A stretch of DNA of 35,071 bases, taken from assembly GCA_030247525.1 (NCBI GenBank), contig JAOTSC010000012.1, positions 1 to 35,071 of the forward strand, in the 5' to 3' direction. Below are positions 1 to 9,275 of the stretch, piece after piece. How positions within the stretch are numbered: position 1 is the stretch's first letter; each line of letters opens with the position of its first letter. A program made the translations under genes and the position numbers. The notes beneath the pieces are model-generated. The model was not told the DNA's origin and searched no databases. It was given only the letters and a program-made list of their open reading frames with translations. Source of the stretch: a bacterium. GTDB lineage: Bacteria > Electryoneota > JAOADG01.

Positions 1-654
1 ATCAAAACCTAAGTGGCTAATCGTCAATAATAAACTGGGATGGGTCGCTTCAACCGCTTCTAACAGCCGCTCGACAAAGGTGTTGCGCTGCCAAAAGGAA
101 ATCTCGACAACAGTGACTCCTTCAGCCCGCAGCGCTGCCAAGAGCTCGCTCTCAAGGTGATACCCGCTTTTCAAGTATAGCACTACCGGTTGTAAGCCCG
201 GTTGCTTCCTTCGCTGAGGAGTTTCTTTCGTTGTAGGTTTCTTGACTGGATAACTCGCCAATCCGAGTGAGCTTAGCTCCGGAGACCTATAAAATGGCGT
301 TTCCAAGGAACTGCGAAAACATTGCCATTCGACGTGATGATCCGACAGTAACGGCGACTCGGGACGATGCTTTTCTAAAAATGCCCGCGCATCGGGATCA
401 GGATCATCCAATATTAGTAGACTAAAATCGGGCAGCTTTTGTAGAAACAATTCAGCTGCATACCCCAAACCAACGCCACACCAACGATAGATTAACTGCT
501 CGCCGCGGGGATGTAATTGAGCCGCAATTCGTTCCGCTTCCTGTTGTGGATCAATCCTGCTATGGATGTGAACAACCCTACCGTCGTCGTGAACCCAACG
601 TGCGCTAAGTTTCCCGGATTTTGCGACAAACGCTTCCTTGTGCCAACCATTCAT
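1..654 (-). CDS. Maf-like/CgeB-like glycosyltransferase, 3' end outside window
   Basis: An open frame of 218 codons runs from an ATG at 654 to the window edge with no stop, so the C-terminal part is missing. The ATG overlaps the TGA of the upstream GT9 gene (ATGA), which suggests translational coupling. The N-terminal part matches the pattern of the complete protein at 3632-5356: HS at residues 31-32, EAER at 39-42, and a glycine-rich GVGLGY at 60-65. This is the nucleotide-binding-like block of Maf (DUF115) proteins, the motility accessory factors that glycosylate flagellin. From about residue 155 a second domain begins that resembles the start of the CgeB/DUF3880 glycosyltransferase region. 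I infer a flagellin-modifying enzyme paralogous to the 3632-5356 gene. The donor sugar cannot be told, and the assignment rests on motif pattern and context only. Confidence 0.7.
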   Translation of the reverse strand, partial: MNGWHKEAFVAKSGKLSARWVHDDGRVVHIHSRIDPQQEAERIAAQLHPRGEQLIYRWCGVGLGYAAELFLQKLPDFSLLILDDPDPDARAFLEKHRPESPLLSDHHVEWQCFRSSLETPFYRSPELSSLGLASYPVKKPTTKETPQRRKQPGLQPVVLYLKSGYHLESELLAALRAEGVTVVEISFWQRNTFVERLLEAVEATHPSLLLTISHLGFD

Positions 655-2390
655 GACACACCTGCCGCAGTTATTACCGTTGTTTTCCTCCGGTTTCCGT
701 AAGAGTTTTCGATGCGTTGTAATTCAGAAAACAGCTGTTCTCCGATGCGCAGAATATCGTGGTACAATTGCAAAGTCTGTGGTGCAATTTCTTCGATTTG
801 GGTACCAGTGAGCGCATCTTTTCCAGAGACAAACATCGACAACAACGGTCGCCAGACGGTATGTACGATTCCAATACGATGAATCTCGCTGTCGATTTGT
901 TCGAGCGCTTCACCTAATTGAACAATTTGTTGGAAGTCACGTTGCGAACTGCATTGGCAGAGGAGATTTGCATCGCGGATACCATCGTATAGTAAGTTTA
1001 GGATGTGTTGTAACGCAGCAAACCGACTCGATAGTTTGGCGACGGCTTCGGGAATAGAAGATGGAATATATTCGCGCTGGAGCCGCAAATCGACGCTGTC
1101 CGAAATCGTAGAGACTGCCGGACGATGTGCCAATTCCCGTTTCCAAACCTCCGCCCAAACCACTGCAACCAATTCCTCCGGTGTCGCATATTCGGGAACA
1201 TCGCGTATCAATTCCCAAAATCCATTTTCATCGAATCCGGTCGTCCAAACGCGAACATCATTGGCAATCCCCTTTCCCGGCGGAAGCTGGAGGGCTGCGG
1301 CAACTTCGGTCCAAACCGATTCGACATCGAGCACTTCATGGCAACGGTAATGCAAACATTCGACGTGAAAACTACAGGGATAACAGGGGATTGTCGCTTC
1401 CATCACCCGGCTGCCGGCTTGATATGGGCCTGTTTCGTGAGATAGTGGTGTACCGAGATTGAGCGAAATGACTGGCGTTGCCATGCAGACCGCTACATGC
1501 ATGGTTCCTGTGTCGTTGGTCAATAAAAGGCGGCAACGTTTGAGTAATGCCGCTAACTCTGCTACACTGGTTTTCCCGGCGGCATTCCAGGAACCGGAAA
1601 CTGATTTTGCAAGCGGCTCGATACGGGGTAGTTCGTTTTCCGCGCCGACCCAAACCGGTGTGATTCCGTTTTGTACCAATCGCTTGGCAATCTCGGTAAA
1701 CGAGGCGGGTGTCCACTCTTTGTTCGGTTGCGACGCCCCCGTTTGGATCGCTACTAATGTCCGGCTGGCAAATCCTTGGCGATGAATTTGTTCGTCAACT
1801 TGGCTCTGTACATCATCGGAAACGTGGAACGAAAGTGGTTCTCCGGGATGAAAGCCGGCGATACCAGATTGAATATCGACGAGATTGATTCGATTTTGTC
1901 CGCGATTCAAATTCGCTAAAAAGAAGTAACGGCTCCACGGTTCGCGGACTGCTCGATAACCAAACTCATCGAAGATGAGACCACGCGTTTCAGGAGCATT
2001 CAATAAATGACAAAAAAGCGCCGTAAGTCGATTATGGGTTAAGTTTACAACTAAATCATACTGTTCTGTTTGTAGCGCAGCAATTTGACTACGCAGCGAT
2101 TGATGCAGCGTTACCAATGCTTCCGGCTTACGAGATTGGTCGAGAACTTCGCCAAAATCGAAAGGTAGAATCTTTGCAACATGATGAATCCCGTTCGCAA
2201 CATCGACGAATTTTCTTGCTACACTAAGATGTACTTCGGTTGTAGGATGAAGGTGGTGGAAAGCGTTAAGTATCGGAGTAAGTTGCAATAAATCGCCCAT
2301 CCGGTTCCATGATACCAGCAATACTTTCCGGTATGAACCGGCTTTATCGGGAAATCCTCTGGGGGGAAAGGGGGAGTTGTTGTTCGTCAT
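651..2390 (-). CDS. Glycosyltransferase family 9 (heptosyltransferase-like) with C-terminal extension
   Basis: A 579-aa protein. Residues about 20-370 look like GT9 (ADP-heptose:LPS heptosyltransferase family): the N-terminal strand LLVSWNRMGDLLQLTP and the donor-site motif LTNDTGTMHVAV are both present. After the donor site lies a four-cysteine cluster, CYPC...C....C, which I recall from other GT9 members but cannot verify here; it could bind a metal. Residues from about 380 to the end form a helical extension with no recognised domain. The ATG at 2390 has AGGA about 9 nt upstream. The gene sits 12 nt after the upstream GT2 gene and overlaps the next gene by 4 nt. Being in a run downstream of flgK-flgL, it more likely acts on flagellar protein glycans than on LPS, but that is inference. 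Confidence 0.8.
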   Translation of the reverse strand: MTNNNSPFPPRGFPDKAGSYRKVLLVSWNRMGDLLQLTPILNAFHHLHPTTEVHLSVARKFVDVANGIHHVAKILPFDFGEVLDQSRKPEALVTLHQSLRSQIAALQTEQYDLVVNLTHNRLTALFCHLLNAPETRGLIFDEFGYRAVREPWSRYFFLANLNRGQNRINLVDIQSGIAGFHPGEPLSFHVSDDVQSQVDEQIHRQGFASRTLVAIQTGASQPNKEWTPASFTEIAKRLVQNGITPVWVGAENELPRIEPLAKSVSGSWNAAGKTSVAELAALLKRCRLLLTNDTGTMHVAVCMATPVISLNLGTPLSHETGPYQAGSRVMEATIPCYPCSFHVECLHYRCHEVLDVESVWTEVAAALQLPPGKGIANDVRVWTTGFDENGFWELIRDVPEYATPEELVAVVWAEVWKRELAHRPAVSTISDSVDLRLQREYIPSSIPEAVAKLSSRFAALQHILNLLYDGIRDANLLCQCSSQRDFQQIVQLGEALEQIDSEIHRIGIVHTVWRPLLSMFVSGKDALTGTQIEEIAPQTLQLYHDILRIGEQLFSELQRIENSYGNRRKTTVITAAGVS

Positions 2391-2402
2391 GGATAGCGCT
2401 TC

Positions 2403-3659
2403 CTATTGATCGGAAAGCGCTAACCGTGGCGCTATCGAAAGTAGTTCGCGAAATTGGTTCGGAACGTAGTGTTCCAATTGTCTAACGACATCTTCCGGAA
2501 TACCCGGTTCGTTGGCGATGCGGCGGAGATGTTTCCGGATGCGATGCAATACTAAACGTAATGCCCGATCCTCTTCATCAAAGGCACCCATGATCGCGTA
2601 GGAAAACCGGTCGAATGTCAGCGTAGACAACGGAACAGCAAACCCTTCCGCTAGTTGTGCGACAAGAGCCATTTGTTGGGTGGATTGAGACTGCAATGTC
2701 GTGCACGCAGCATTCATCGATGCAAGCTGATCAGGAAGATTGACATTTGACCATATTTCGCGAAACATCTTTTCGGTTTGCTGAAGCGAACTTAACAAAC
2801 CAGTTAGTAAAATCTGAGTGCGAAAAATCGCCGGCAATTGCTCCGGTAATGCCACTTGATCGATGGCGTTTCTAATCGCTAAATACCGGGGATCAGTGTT
2901 CGGATCGTACTTCTCCCGCCACCCTTTATCCAGTCCCAGCGCTTTCGAGAGCTTTGCCCCGCAAGCGTGATACACTTTCACATCGGTGCGGATGCCGAAC
3001 CGCCAGCCGCTTTGCGCCAACACATTCGCATAGCCGCCATCTTCCAACTCGAATTCCCCGCGACCACGAAACGGAAACCCGCCCACCGCATGAAATAGCG
3101 CGCGTGGCGTCGCGGCGCACCATCCGCCGACGATTCCCGTTTCAATCGTCCCACCGTCCGATAGCCTTTCGAGCTGTGTTGGAAAACTGCTGGAATCGGC
3201 ACGATTTCCGCTTGTCCATTCGTCCTGCCAAACATCGGTAGAAACATACCCAATCCGATTACCGTGAATTAGCGCATCGGTAAGTTTGCGATCCCATCCA
3301 TCGGGAAACCGAATGACATCATCATCCACTTCGATCAATACCGGCGCGGAAAGACTGAACATCGCTGAATTGTAAGCTTGAGTTCCTTGGTTTTCACAAT
3401 GATGAATCACTCGAAAACTAACAATGTTCGGGAAGCGGTTTCGATAAGGAAAACGATCTAAAAACTCACCGGTTCCATCGTCGGAACCGTTGTTTATTAT
3501 GAGGATTTCCGATGGCATTGACAAGGTGCGCAACATTGCCGGCAGCGCCAGCCGTAGTAACGGCAGACGATTCCGGGTAAGCATCACTATTCCTGTCATC
3601 GGTTCCATAGCGTTGTAAAGCGGGTAATCAGTTAGATTACGCCACGCTCTTTCCCCCAT
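2403..3659 (-). CDS. Glycosyltransferase family 2
   Basis: A 418-aa protein with a GT-A fold family 2 domain at residues about 20-260. The N-terminal strand ends in IVMLTRN, INNGSDDGTGEF is the nucleotide-binding turn, and the metal-binding acidic triplet DDD lies at residues 112-114 in IEVDDDV. The C-terminal 150 residues are helical and unassigned. The start is uncertain. ATG 3659 overlaps the upstream gene by 28 nt, and an alternative ATG at 3608 (residue 18) would remove the overlap and begin close to the domain. Neither has a convincing ribosome site. Context suggests a role in extending a glycan on flagellin or hook-associated proteins. The sugar is unknown. Confidence 0.8.
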   Translation of the reverse strand: MGERAWRNLTDYPLYNAMEPMTGIVMLTRNRLPLLRLALPAMLRTLSMPSEILIINNGSDDGTGEFLDRFPYRNRFPNIVSFRVIHHCENQGTQAYNSAMFSLSAPVLIEVDDDVIRFPDGWDRKLTDALIHGNRIGYVSTDVWQDEWTSGNRADSSSFPTQLERLSDGGTIETGIVGGWCAATPRALFHAVGGFPFRGRGEFELEDGGYANVLAQSGWRFGIRTDVKVYHACGAKLSKALGLDKGWREKYDPNTDPRYLAIRNAIDQVALPEQLPAIFRTQILLTGLLSSLQQTEKMFREIWSNVNLPDQLASMNAACTTLQSQSTQQMALVAQLAEGFAVPLSTLTFDRFSYAIMGAFDEEDRALRLVLHRIRKHLRRIANEPGIPEDVVRQLEHYVPNQFRELLSIAPRLALSDQ

Positions 3660-5356
3660 CGGTAAAATTCGTGAATCAGCATCAGCACCGCTTCGGTTGA
3701 ACTCAATTCTTCGTGACGGTGTTCGATCTCATCGGCGATATCGGCAATTGTAATTTGCTTACGGGCTTGAAAACGCTTGAGATATTGATTGAGTTCGGGA
3801 TCGTCCTTCGATTGCTCCAGCCACTGTTTGAGATAGAGCTGTCCCGGTTCTCGATGGGATACTGGCGTCTTTTGCGCAAACACGACACCTAACAATTCTT
3901 CCATTCGGTGGGTGTAGCAGTGATCATGCATGACTCGCTTAAGAGCGAGGTCCGCTTCACGTGTCCGTATCGTATCGTCGATTAACACATCGGAAATTCG
4001 CTGCCGGAATTGTTCGATGGTGGTTACCGGATCAATCTCACCCCCTGTAAACAATTCCGGGAGCAACGACCTTCGATCGAGAACCTGATACGCGCCGCAG
4101 GCAGCTAATTCAAATGTTCTCGGATTAACGAAATCGCCGTCGGGATTTATCGTTTCGTGATACGTACTCGAATGTAGATTGATGTTAACTTTCGTAGCGC
4201 TGAAGATCTTTACTGCTTCGTCTGTCGCGATTCGCCTTCCGCTTTCCTGTACAGCATGTTGCAAGGAATCGGCGCCCTTCCAGCCATCACCCCAGATTTT
4301 AAAGTCGAGATCGAGCAGCGACAAAAACGCATTTCTCCGGTTATAGTATCCTGCCCCGACAAACGACACCTCGGAACCATATTGCTCGATTTCTGGTGCG
4401 GAAAGCTCTTGTCGATGGTGAATCGATGGATCGGCGGCAGCAGGTAAATAGTGAACGTATGCTCCAGCTTTCGTCAACTCATGACACCACTCGCCCCGTT
4501 GGATCGTAAAGAAATAGTCGACAGCGGGCGCAACCGCTTTGAAGTAAGGGAACAACCGGTAATCTTCAACGAACCAAAATGCGGTGGCGATTCCCGATGC
4601 CCGCAGTTCTTGCCAAACACTGCCGGAGACCGGTGCTTGTGCCAGCGCAAGCACCAAATCGGGACGGAATTCTGCCGCCAACGCGGTAATACGTTCCGCT
4701 GCAAATTGTACGAGCAAAGCAGTCAATTGTTGTTGATGTTCAGCACGTTGGGTTATTGCATCGATTTCTTTGCGAATCGGATCGAGGAGAGCGTTATCGA
4801 GCAACTCGACGGTACATCCGAGTTCACGCAAAGCATTGGTGCAGTATAGTGCCATCGGATACGAACCGCCGTAAATCGGCGAGATGACTAACACCCGCGG
4901 TGGTTGTTGGCGTAATGTTTTGCGAAACTGGAGGCGGGCGACAATTCCGCTATTATCCCATTTGGAAGCTTCTGGATACCCTTCGATTATTGTTACATCA
5001 TTGCCACTTGCCGCGAAAATATCATCGGTGATTTTCGTCGCATCGATCCGCCTTGCCAGCGAAAAGACGCGAATGTTTCCTGCGGAAAAACGTTGTTGTA
5101 ACTCAGTAACAAATTTGTCAACGGGCTCTAAAACGACAATAGTTGCATTAGGCTGCTTTTCGCGTAACGTAGCAACGCCATACCCCAAACCAGCGCCGAT
5201 TACGACGATGGTTTTACAATCTGGCACATTTGCTGCCCACCGCTCCGCTTCCCGCAATGGGTTGAATTTGCTGTGCAATAGCTTGCCATTCACTCGAACG
5301 GTCGGTGTTCCATCCGATGCGGGGAACCGCTCGATTGTCCATTGATCGGGGCGCAT
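3632..5356 (-). CDS. Two-domain protein: Maf-like N-terminus plus CgeB/DUF3880-like glycosyltransferase
   Basis: A 574-aa protein. Residues 1-150 carry the signature seen in Maf/DUF115 motility accessory factors: HS at 28-29, EAER at 36-39 and GAGLGYG at 54-60, followed by a strand ending in VVLEP as in a Rossmann nucleotide site. From residue 153 a GT-B type domain starts (VLVISPIYGGSYP). Its features recall the CgeB/DUF3880 group: FVGAGYYNRR, a conserved INLHSS, and PRTFELAACGAY near the donor pocket. The start codon overlaps the upstream GT9 stop by one base (TAATG). The partial gene at 1-654 is a paralogue with the same layout. I infer flagellin glycosylation. Maf proteins transfer nonulosonic acids in Campylobacter and Aeromonas, but the substrate here cannot be deduced. 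Confidence 0.75.
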   Translation of the reverse strand: MRPDQWTIERFPASDGTPTVRVNGKLLHSKFNPLREAERWAANVPDCKTIVVIGAGLGYGVATLREKQPNATIVVLEPVDKFVTELQQRFSAGNIRVFSLARRIDATKITDDIFAASGNDVTIIEGYPEASKWDNSGIVARLQFRKTLRQQPPRVLVISPIYGGSYPMALYCTNALRELGCTVELLDNALLDPIRKEIDAITQRAEHQQQLTALLVQFAAERITALAAEFRPDLVLALAQAPVSGSVWQELRASGIATAFWFVEDYRLFPYFKAVAPAVDYFFTIQRGEWCHELTKAGAYVHYLPAAADPSIHHRQELSAPEIEQYGSEVSFVGAGYYNRRNAFLSLLDLDFKIWGDGWKGADSLQHAVQESGRRIATDEAVKIFSATKVNINLHSSTYHETINPDGDFVNPRTFELAACGAYQVLDRRSLLPELFTGGEIDPVTTIEQFRQRISDVLIDDTIRTREADLALKRVMHDHCYTHRMEELLGVVFAQKTPVSHREPGQLYLKQWLEQSKDDPELNQYLKRFQARKQITIADIADEIEHRHEELSSTEAVLMLIHEFYRWGKERGVI

Positions 5357-6636
5357 TATCCCGCCCTCGCCATCGAAATGCGTTTCGATTCTTTAAGTGA
5401 TTCCAATTCGGTGAGCGACCAATGCAAGGTTGTCAAAAGATTTTCCTCGATGGACTCCGGAAACAACGGATATGGCTTGCTATCCGGTTCATACCGCCGG
5501 TCTTCCCAATGCAAAAGTCGTTTCTCCAGCGAACAAAACGGTTCATGAGCAGCGATGGTTTCGTTGGGAATGCGATGGGTGAGAAATGCTTGCAGCCAAT
5601 CGCGAATTCGTTGCTGTTGGCTGGTAACTTGCGGTCCGGTCATTTCTATCCGGGATAAGCGTGAAGTATCGTAGCGAAACTCACCGGAGAATTCTGGAGA
5701 GAACTTGCTGGGGTCATTCAAAAATTGCTTCAGTGAGAATGCCCAATCGTCGCTCTCTACGCCTTGCTCGCGCCAACACCCGGCGGCAATAGAACCGATC
5801 GCGCCGGTGGTAAACGGGTAGGCTTTGTTCTCGTATAGCCCAAACGTTGCCGCACCATGAAAAGAAGCAAAATGCAAGGCGCCGCTATCGAGTCCGGTGA
5901 GAACACTGCCAGGCTTCTTCAACCGTTCGGATAACTCATATAGCGTTTCATTTCCAGTACAATCGACGATACTTTCGTCCGCCGGAAAATGCAGTAGCAA
6001 TGCAGCGGCGATTGCGCGTTCCTGTGCCGTTCCCACCAGATATACTTTACCGAATTGCTTTGCGATTTGTACGGTCAAAAATAATCGTTCAAAGCCCCAT
6101 TGGCGCTCTTTACCGCCGGATCCGACCGCCACCGAAATTTCCTGTACTGGCTCCGACCAAGTTATCGCAGGCAAATTAGCTTCATCGGAAACTCGCCACC
6201 GCCAGAGATCGCTAACATGAATGCGCGCTTCCGGCGGTAACATTGGCAGGGTTCGGACGACCGCTTCCGAACGGAGTATTGCCACATTCATCGGCTGGAA
6301 GTAACAATTCGGATGCTGCTTCGTCAGAATCGACTGAAGCAGACGAGCCAGCGGAGTATCGTTACAACGGAGAATCCAGTCGAAGCGAGGTAATTCCTGC
6401 AGTTTCACAGCAATCGAGCGATACGCTTCGTACGGTAACGCAAAGGGTAACGATAGGTCGGGAAACGGTAACGCGAACGGTTCACAATCGGTTAGCAACG
6501 ATACCGCGTCGACAACCCGCGCATCGCAGAGTGGAACGATTTCCGTATTGGGAAACCTCTGACGCAACGCATGGAATAGGGGCATCGTTTGCACCCAATC
6601 GCCAAGTCGCGCTAACTGTAGTAGTCCGATTCTCAT
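5356..6636 (-). CDS. Glycosyltransferase family 9
   Basis: A 426-aa protein when started at ATG 6636, where it reads MRIGLLQLARLGDW, the usual first strand of GT9 enzymes. A longer frame opens at 6735, but its extra 33 residues overlap the upstream gene by 92 nt and look unlike any GT9 N-terminus, so I chose the internal ATG. The donor-site motif is LTGLDSGALHFASFHG, equivalent to TNDTG in heptosyltransferases but with D-S-G. The start lies 7 nt after the stop of the GT2-TPR gene. The C-terminal 90 residues are an unassigned extension. It is a second GT9 in the same cluster as 651-2390, with low similarity outside the motifs. Role inferred: sugar transfer in the flagellar glycan pathway. Confidence 0.78.
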   Translation of the reverse strand: MRIGLLQLARLGDWVQTMPLFHALRQRFPNTEIVPLCDARVVDAVSLLTDCEPFALPFPDLSLPFALPYEAYRSIAVKLQELPRFDWILRCNDTPLARLLQSILTKQHPNCYFQPMNVAILRSEAVVRTLPMLPPEARIHVSDLWRWRVSDEANLPAITWSEPVQEISVAVGSGGKERQWGFERLFLTVQIAKQFGKVYLVGTAQERAIAAALLLHFPADESIVDCTGNETLYELSERLKKPGSVLTGLDSGALHFASFHGAATFGLYENKAYPFTTGAIGSIAAGCWREQGVESDDWAFSLKQFLNDPSKFSPEFSGEFRYDTSRLSRIEMTGPQVTSQQQRIRDWLQAFLTHRIPNETIAAHEPFCSLEKRLLHWEDRRYEPDSKPYPLFPESIEENLLTTLHWSLTELESLKESKRISMARAG

Positions 6637-6643
6637 GAATAGC

Positions 6644-8326
6644 TCACGACGCCATCGCCAATAACTTAGTTGCCATTGCATCGCCGGGACGTTTGTGTAA
6701 AACTGCCAGCAAGTGAGGCACCGCTTCGTCGGCATTCCCGGAAGCGATTTTCGTTCCCGCCAATAGGATGAGTAAATCGGGATGATTGGGTTGCCGCCGC
6801 AGGAAATTCTGCAAACATTCTTCGGCGATATCGAAACGTTTTACTTGTTGCGCGCAATTCACCAGTGCAAGCATCGCCTGCCAATCGGCTTGTTCCAAAT
6901 CGAGCGAATCCTGATACGCTTCGAGTGCCTTCTCCCAATCGTTGCGGGTCTGTAAACAGATTGCCAATCCCAAATGCGCCCGCTGCGAACGGGAGTTTTT
7001 TTCTATCACCCCGAGATATGCTAGCTCGGCCGCATTCGCGTCGCCCCGCATCATCAGAACATTGGCTAAACCAATATCAATCTCTTCTAGCGCTCCCGCG
7101 ATTTGCTGCGCGGTGCGATACAACATTTCCGCATCGTCGAGCCGGTTTTGTTTTACGGCAATGTCGCCATGTAGAACATTCACCATCGCTTTTTCGATGT
7201 CGGATTCGGCAAATTGCGTCAGCGATTTCGTGATTAGGGAGCAGTGGTCAAGTTGATTCGAGCGTTTTGTCAGCAAAGCCGCTTGACATCCGTTTCGGAA
7301 CGAGGGAAACTTCTGGTACAATGCTTCGGCAGCTTGCGCAGCACGTGGCAAGTCACATTGCTCGACTGCTGTTTGTACAAGCAGCTCGTAAACCCCTTCA
7401 TTATTGGGATACTTCCGCAACAATTCCTGAATGGCGAATTCAGCTTCGGAAAATTTGAATTGGAAGAGTAATTGCCGGGTTTTCTCAATGGCGATTTGTG
7501 AAACCCGCTCAGCAGTGAATAGCCGCAACTTGTATTCTTCGACTTCAATTGCGCGAATGCCGTCCTCAGCAAATTTTAGCTGGCAGTCGTCGAGTGTGCG
7601 ATCCTTCCATTTTTGTTTTAGGAGCTGCCAATTTTCGCGATTATGATTTCTTCTACCTGGTGAAGATTCCTCAAAATGAAGCACCGTGGCGCGCGGTGTA
7701 TAGAGAATTCGCTTCCCGGTTTCGGTTACCTTGCGGCAAAAATCGACGTCCTCAAAACCGTTGCGGAACCGTTCGTCGAAACCGCCCAAGTCGAGATACA
7801 ATTCGCGGGGAACCATCCAACAGGCGGCGGTAACCGCTTTGAATTCGCGTTCGTAAGACACCTGCTCGGCGTTTTCGGCAAAGTCGTGATAGATATGGAA
7901 CGGATGGCCACCGCGGTAGAAAGCAACGCCAGCGTGTTGAATCGTCCGGTTGTGGGGATACAGTAACTTGCAGCCGACAATGCCGCAATCCGGATGCGCC
8001 TCGATGACCCGGAGCATTTCGCGTAACCAGCCCGCTTCCGGCATCGTATCCGAATTCAACATGACAAGATACTTGCCGAGCGCAACAGCCGCCCCTTGGT
8101 TGTTTGCCCCGGCAAAGTTACGGTTTTCGGTATTTCGAAGTAGTACGAATGGCTGAGGATAGGTTTCCAGTAACTCGACAGTACCATCGGTCGATGCGTT
8201 ATCGACGACGATTAACTCAAAGGGCGGTTCATCGGGAGCTAATGCAAAAAGCCGATCCAGACATTGCTTGACCAGATCGGCGCGATTGTAGGTCGCGATG
8301 ACGATCGAGATGACCGGGGCGTTCAT
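6644..8326 (-). CDS. Glycosyltransferase family 2 fused to TPR repeats
   Basis: A 560-aa protein. Residues 1-250 form a GT2 domain: SIVIATYNRADLV, VVDNASTDGT, and the metal site LNSDT with D93. Further on are GGFDERFRNGFEDVDF, the acceptor/base region, and TVLHFEESS. From about residue 280 to the end the chain consists of helical TPR-like repeats (for example AQAAEALYQKFPSFRNG and LGLAICLQTRNDWEKALEAY), which usually bind protein partners. A GT joined to TPRs suggests protein glycosylation, as in flagellin GlcNAc-type transferases, but this is inferred. The gene follows flgL by 18 nt, and GGAGACGGC precedes the ATG. It is the first gene of the glycosylation island and links it to the hook-filament genes. 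Confidence 0.85.
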   Translation of the reverse strand: MNAPVISIVIATYNRADLVKQCLDRLFALAPDEPPFELIVVDNASTDGTVELLETYPQPFVLLRNTENRNFAGANNQGAAVALGKYLVMLNSDTMPEAGWLREMLRVIEAHPDCGIVGCKLLYPHNRTIQHAGVAFYRGGHPFHIYHDFAENAEQVSYEREFKAVTAACWMVPRELYLDLGGFDERFRNGFEDVDFCRKVTETGKRILYTPRATVLHFEESSPGRRNHNRENWQLLKQKWKDRTLDDCQLKFAEDGIRAIEVEEYKLRLFTAERVSQIAIEKTRQLLFQFKFSEAEFAIQELLRKYPNNEGVYELLVQTAVEQCDLPRAAQAAEALYQKFPSFRNGCQAALLTKRSNQLDHCSLITKSLTQFAESDIEKAMVNVLHGDIAVKQNRLDDAEMLYRTAQQIAGALEEIDIGLANVLMMRGDANAAELAYLGVIEKNSRSQRAHLGLAICLQTRNDWEKALEAYQDSLDLEQADWQAMLALVNCAQQVKRFDIAEECLQNFLRRQPNHPDLLILLAGTKIASGNADEAVPHLLAVLHKRPGDAMATKLLAMAS

Positions 8327-8344
8327 GCCGTCTCCTTAAATTGA

Positions 8345-9265
8345 TTACCCGATGAAATTGATGAGCGAGAGATTTAACAACGATGGTGTGATCGACAGTG
8401 CAGTTTGGTATGCCGATTCGGTTTGTTTGTATTTCAGCATGAGTGCTGCCGCGTCCCAATCCTGCACTTCGGAGATTCGTGTAGTCGTTTGCAGGGAGCG
8501 GGTTCCCCAATAGTCGGCAGCAGAAGTTAACCGGTTCACCCATTCGCCGACATCGGCGCGGGCGGCAGAGATATTCGCTTTTGCGAGATCGAGATTTGGT
8601 AACGCATCGGTCACGTCAGTCGCGGTGCCGTTGCGAAGGTTGTCGCGTAATTGAATCACCGCCGAGAAAATATCGTTAACACCCGAACTGCCGGAGATTT
8701 GAAACGTGCTGCCGGTGATAGCTGTTGGAATCGCTTCGCCCGGCCCGATATCGCGCAGCACTGGCGTATTAATTGCGATCCAATCCGCCGAGACGCTGGT
8801 AATCGAAGTGTCAGCATTGGTTCCCGCTGTGAACGGCTGGGTGTTTCCGCGAGCGCCACCAAAGAGATAACGACCGTCCGCTTGCCGGTTTCCTACCGAA
8901 ACCATTTCCCGCAGCAATTGATCGACGTCGTCGGCAAGCGCGGCGCGTTCCGCATCGGTAAGTGCGCCATTTCCTCCGGCGACTGCCTTTGCTCGCGCCG
9001 ATGAAAACAGTTCGTCGAACCGGCTGAGCGCTTGTTCGGTAGCCGCCAACTGGTTTTTTGCTGCACTGATGTTCCGAAGATATTGGTCGGAGCTTTTCTG
9101 TTCGGAAGCAAGTGTAACCAATTCCGAGGAAGCGGCGGGATCGTCGTCGACTGAGTCGATTCGCTTACCGGTCGCGCCGCCGGTCTGTAGTTCAGCGAAT
9201 TCGTTGAAACGACGCTGTAACTCATACAGTCCGCGGTCAAACAGCGTATTTTGGGTAACCCGCAT
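8345..9265 (-). CDS. flgL: Flagellar hook-filament junction protein FlgL (HAP3)
   Basis: A 306-aa flagellin-like protein that forms the second layer of the hook-filament junction and is exported through the flagellar type III apparatus. It begins MRVTQNTLFDRGLYELQRR. The N-terminal helix carries the flagellin-type DDPAASSELVTLASE, and DGRYLFGG is a strong FlgL hallmark. The C-terminal helix has MLKYKQTESAYQTALS. Length is typical. AAGGAT stands about 6 nt before the ATG, and the gene lies 10 nt behind flgK, so the two are cotranscribed and probably share the FlgN chaperone encoded just upstream. Confidence 0.95.
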   Translation of the reverse strand: MRVTQNTLFDRGLYELQRRFNEFAELQTGGATGKRIDSVDDDPAASSELVTLASEQKSSDQYLRNISAAKNQLAATEQALSRFDELFSSARAKAVAGGNGALTDAERAALADDVDQLLREMVSVGNRQADGRYLFGGARGNTQPFTAGTNADTSITSVSADWIAINTPVLRDIGPGEAIPTAITGSTFQISGSSGVNDIFSAVIQLRDNLRNGTATDVTDALPNLDLAKANISAARADVGEWVNRLTSAADYWGTRSLQTTTRISEVQDWDAAALMLKYKQTESAYQTALSITPSLLNLSLINFIG

Positions 9266-9275
9266 CGTCGTATCC

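Noticed and set aside
6637-6735. Longer N-terminus for the GT9 protein (start at 6735)
   Set aside because: The extra residues overlap the upstream GT2-TPR gene by 92 nt and are Trp/Arg-rich without family match; the GT9 first strand starts at the inner ATG.
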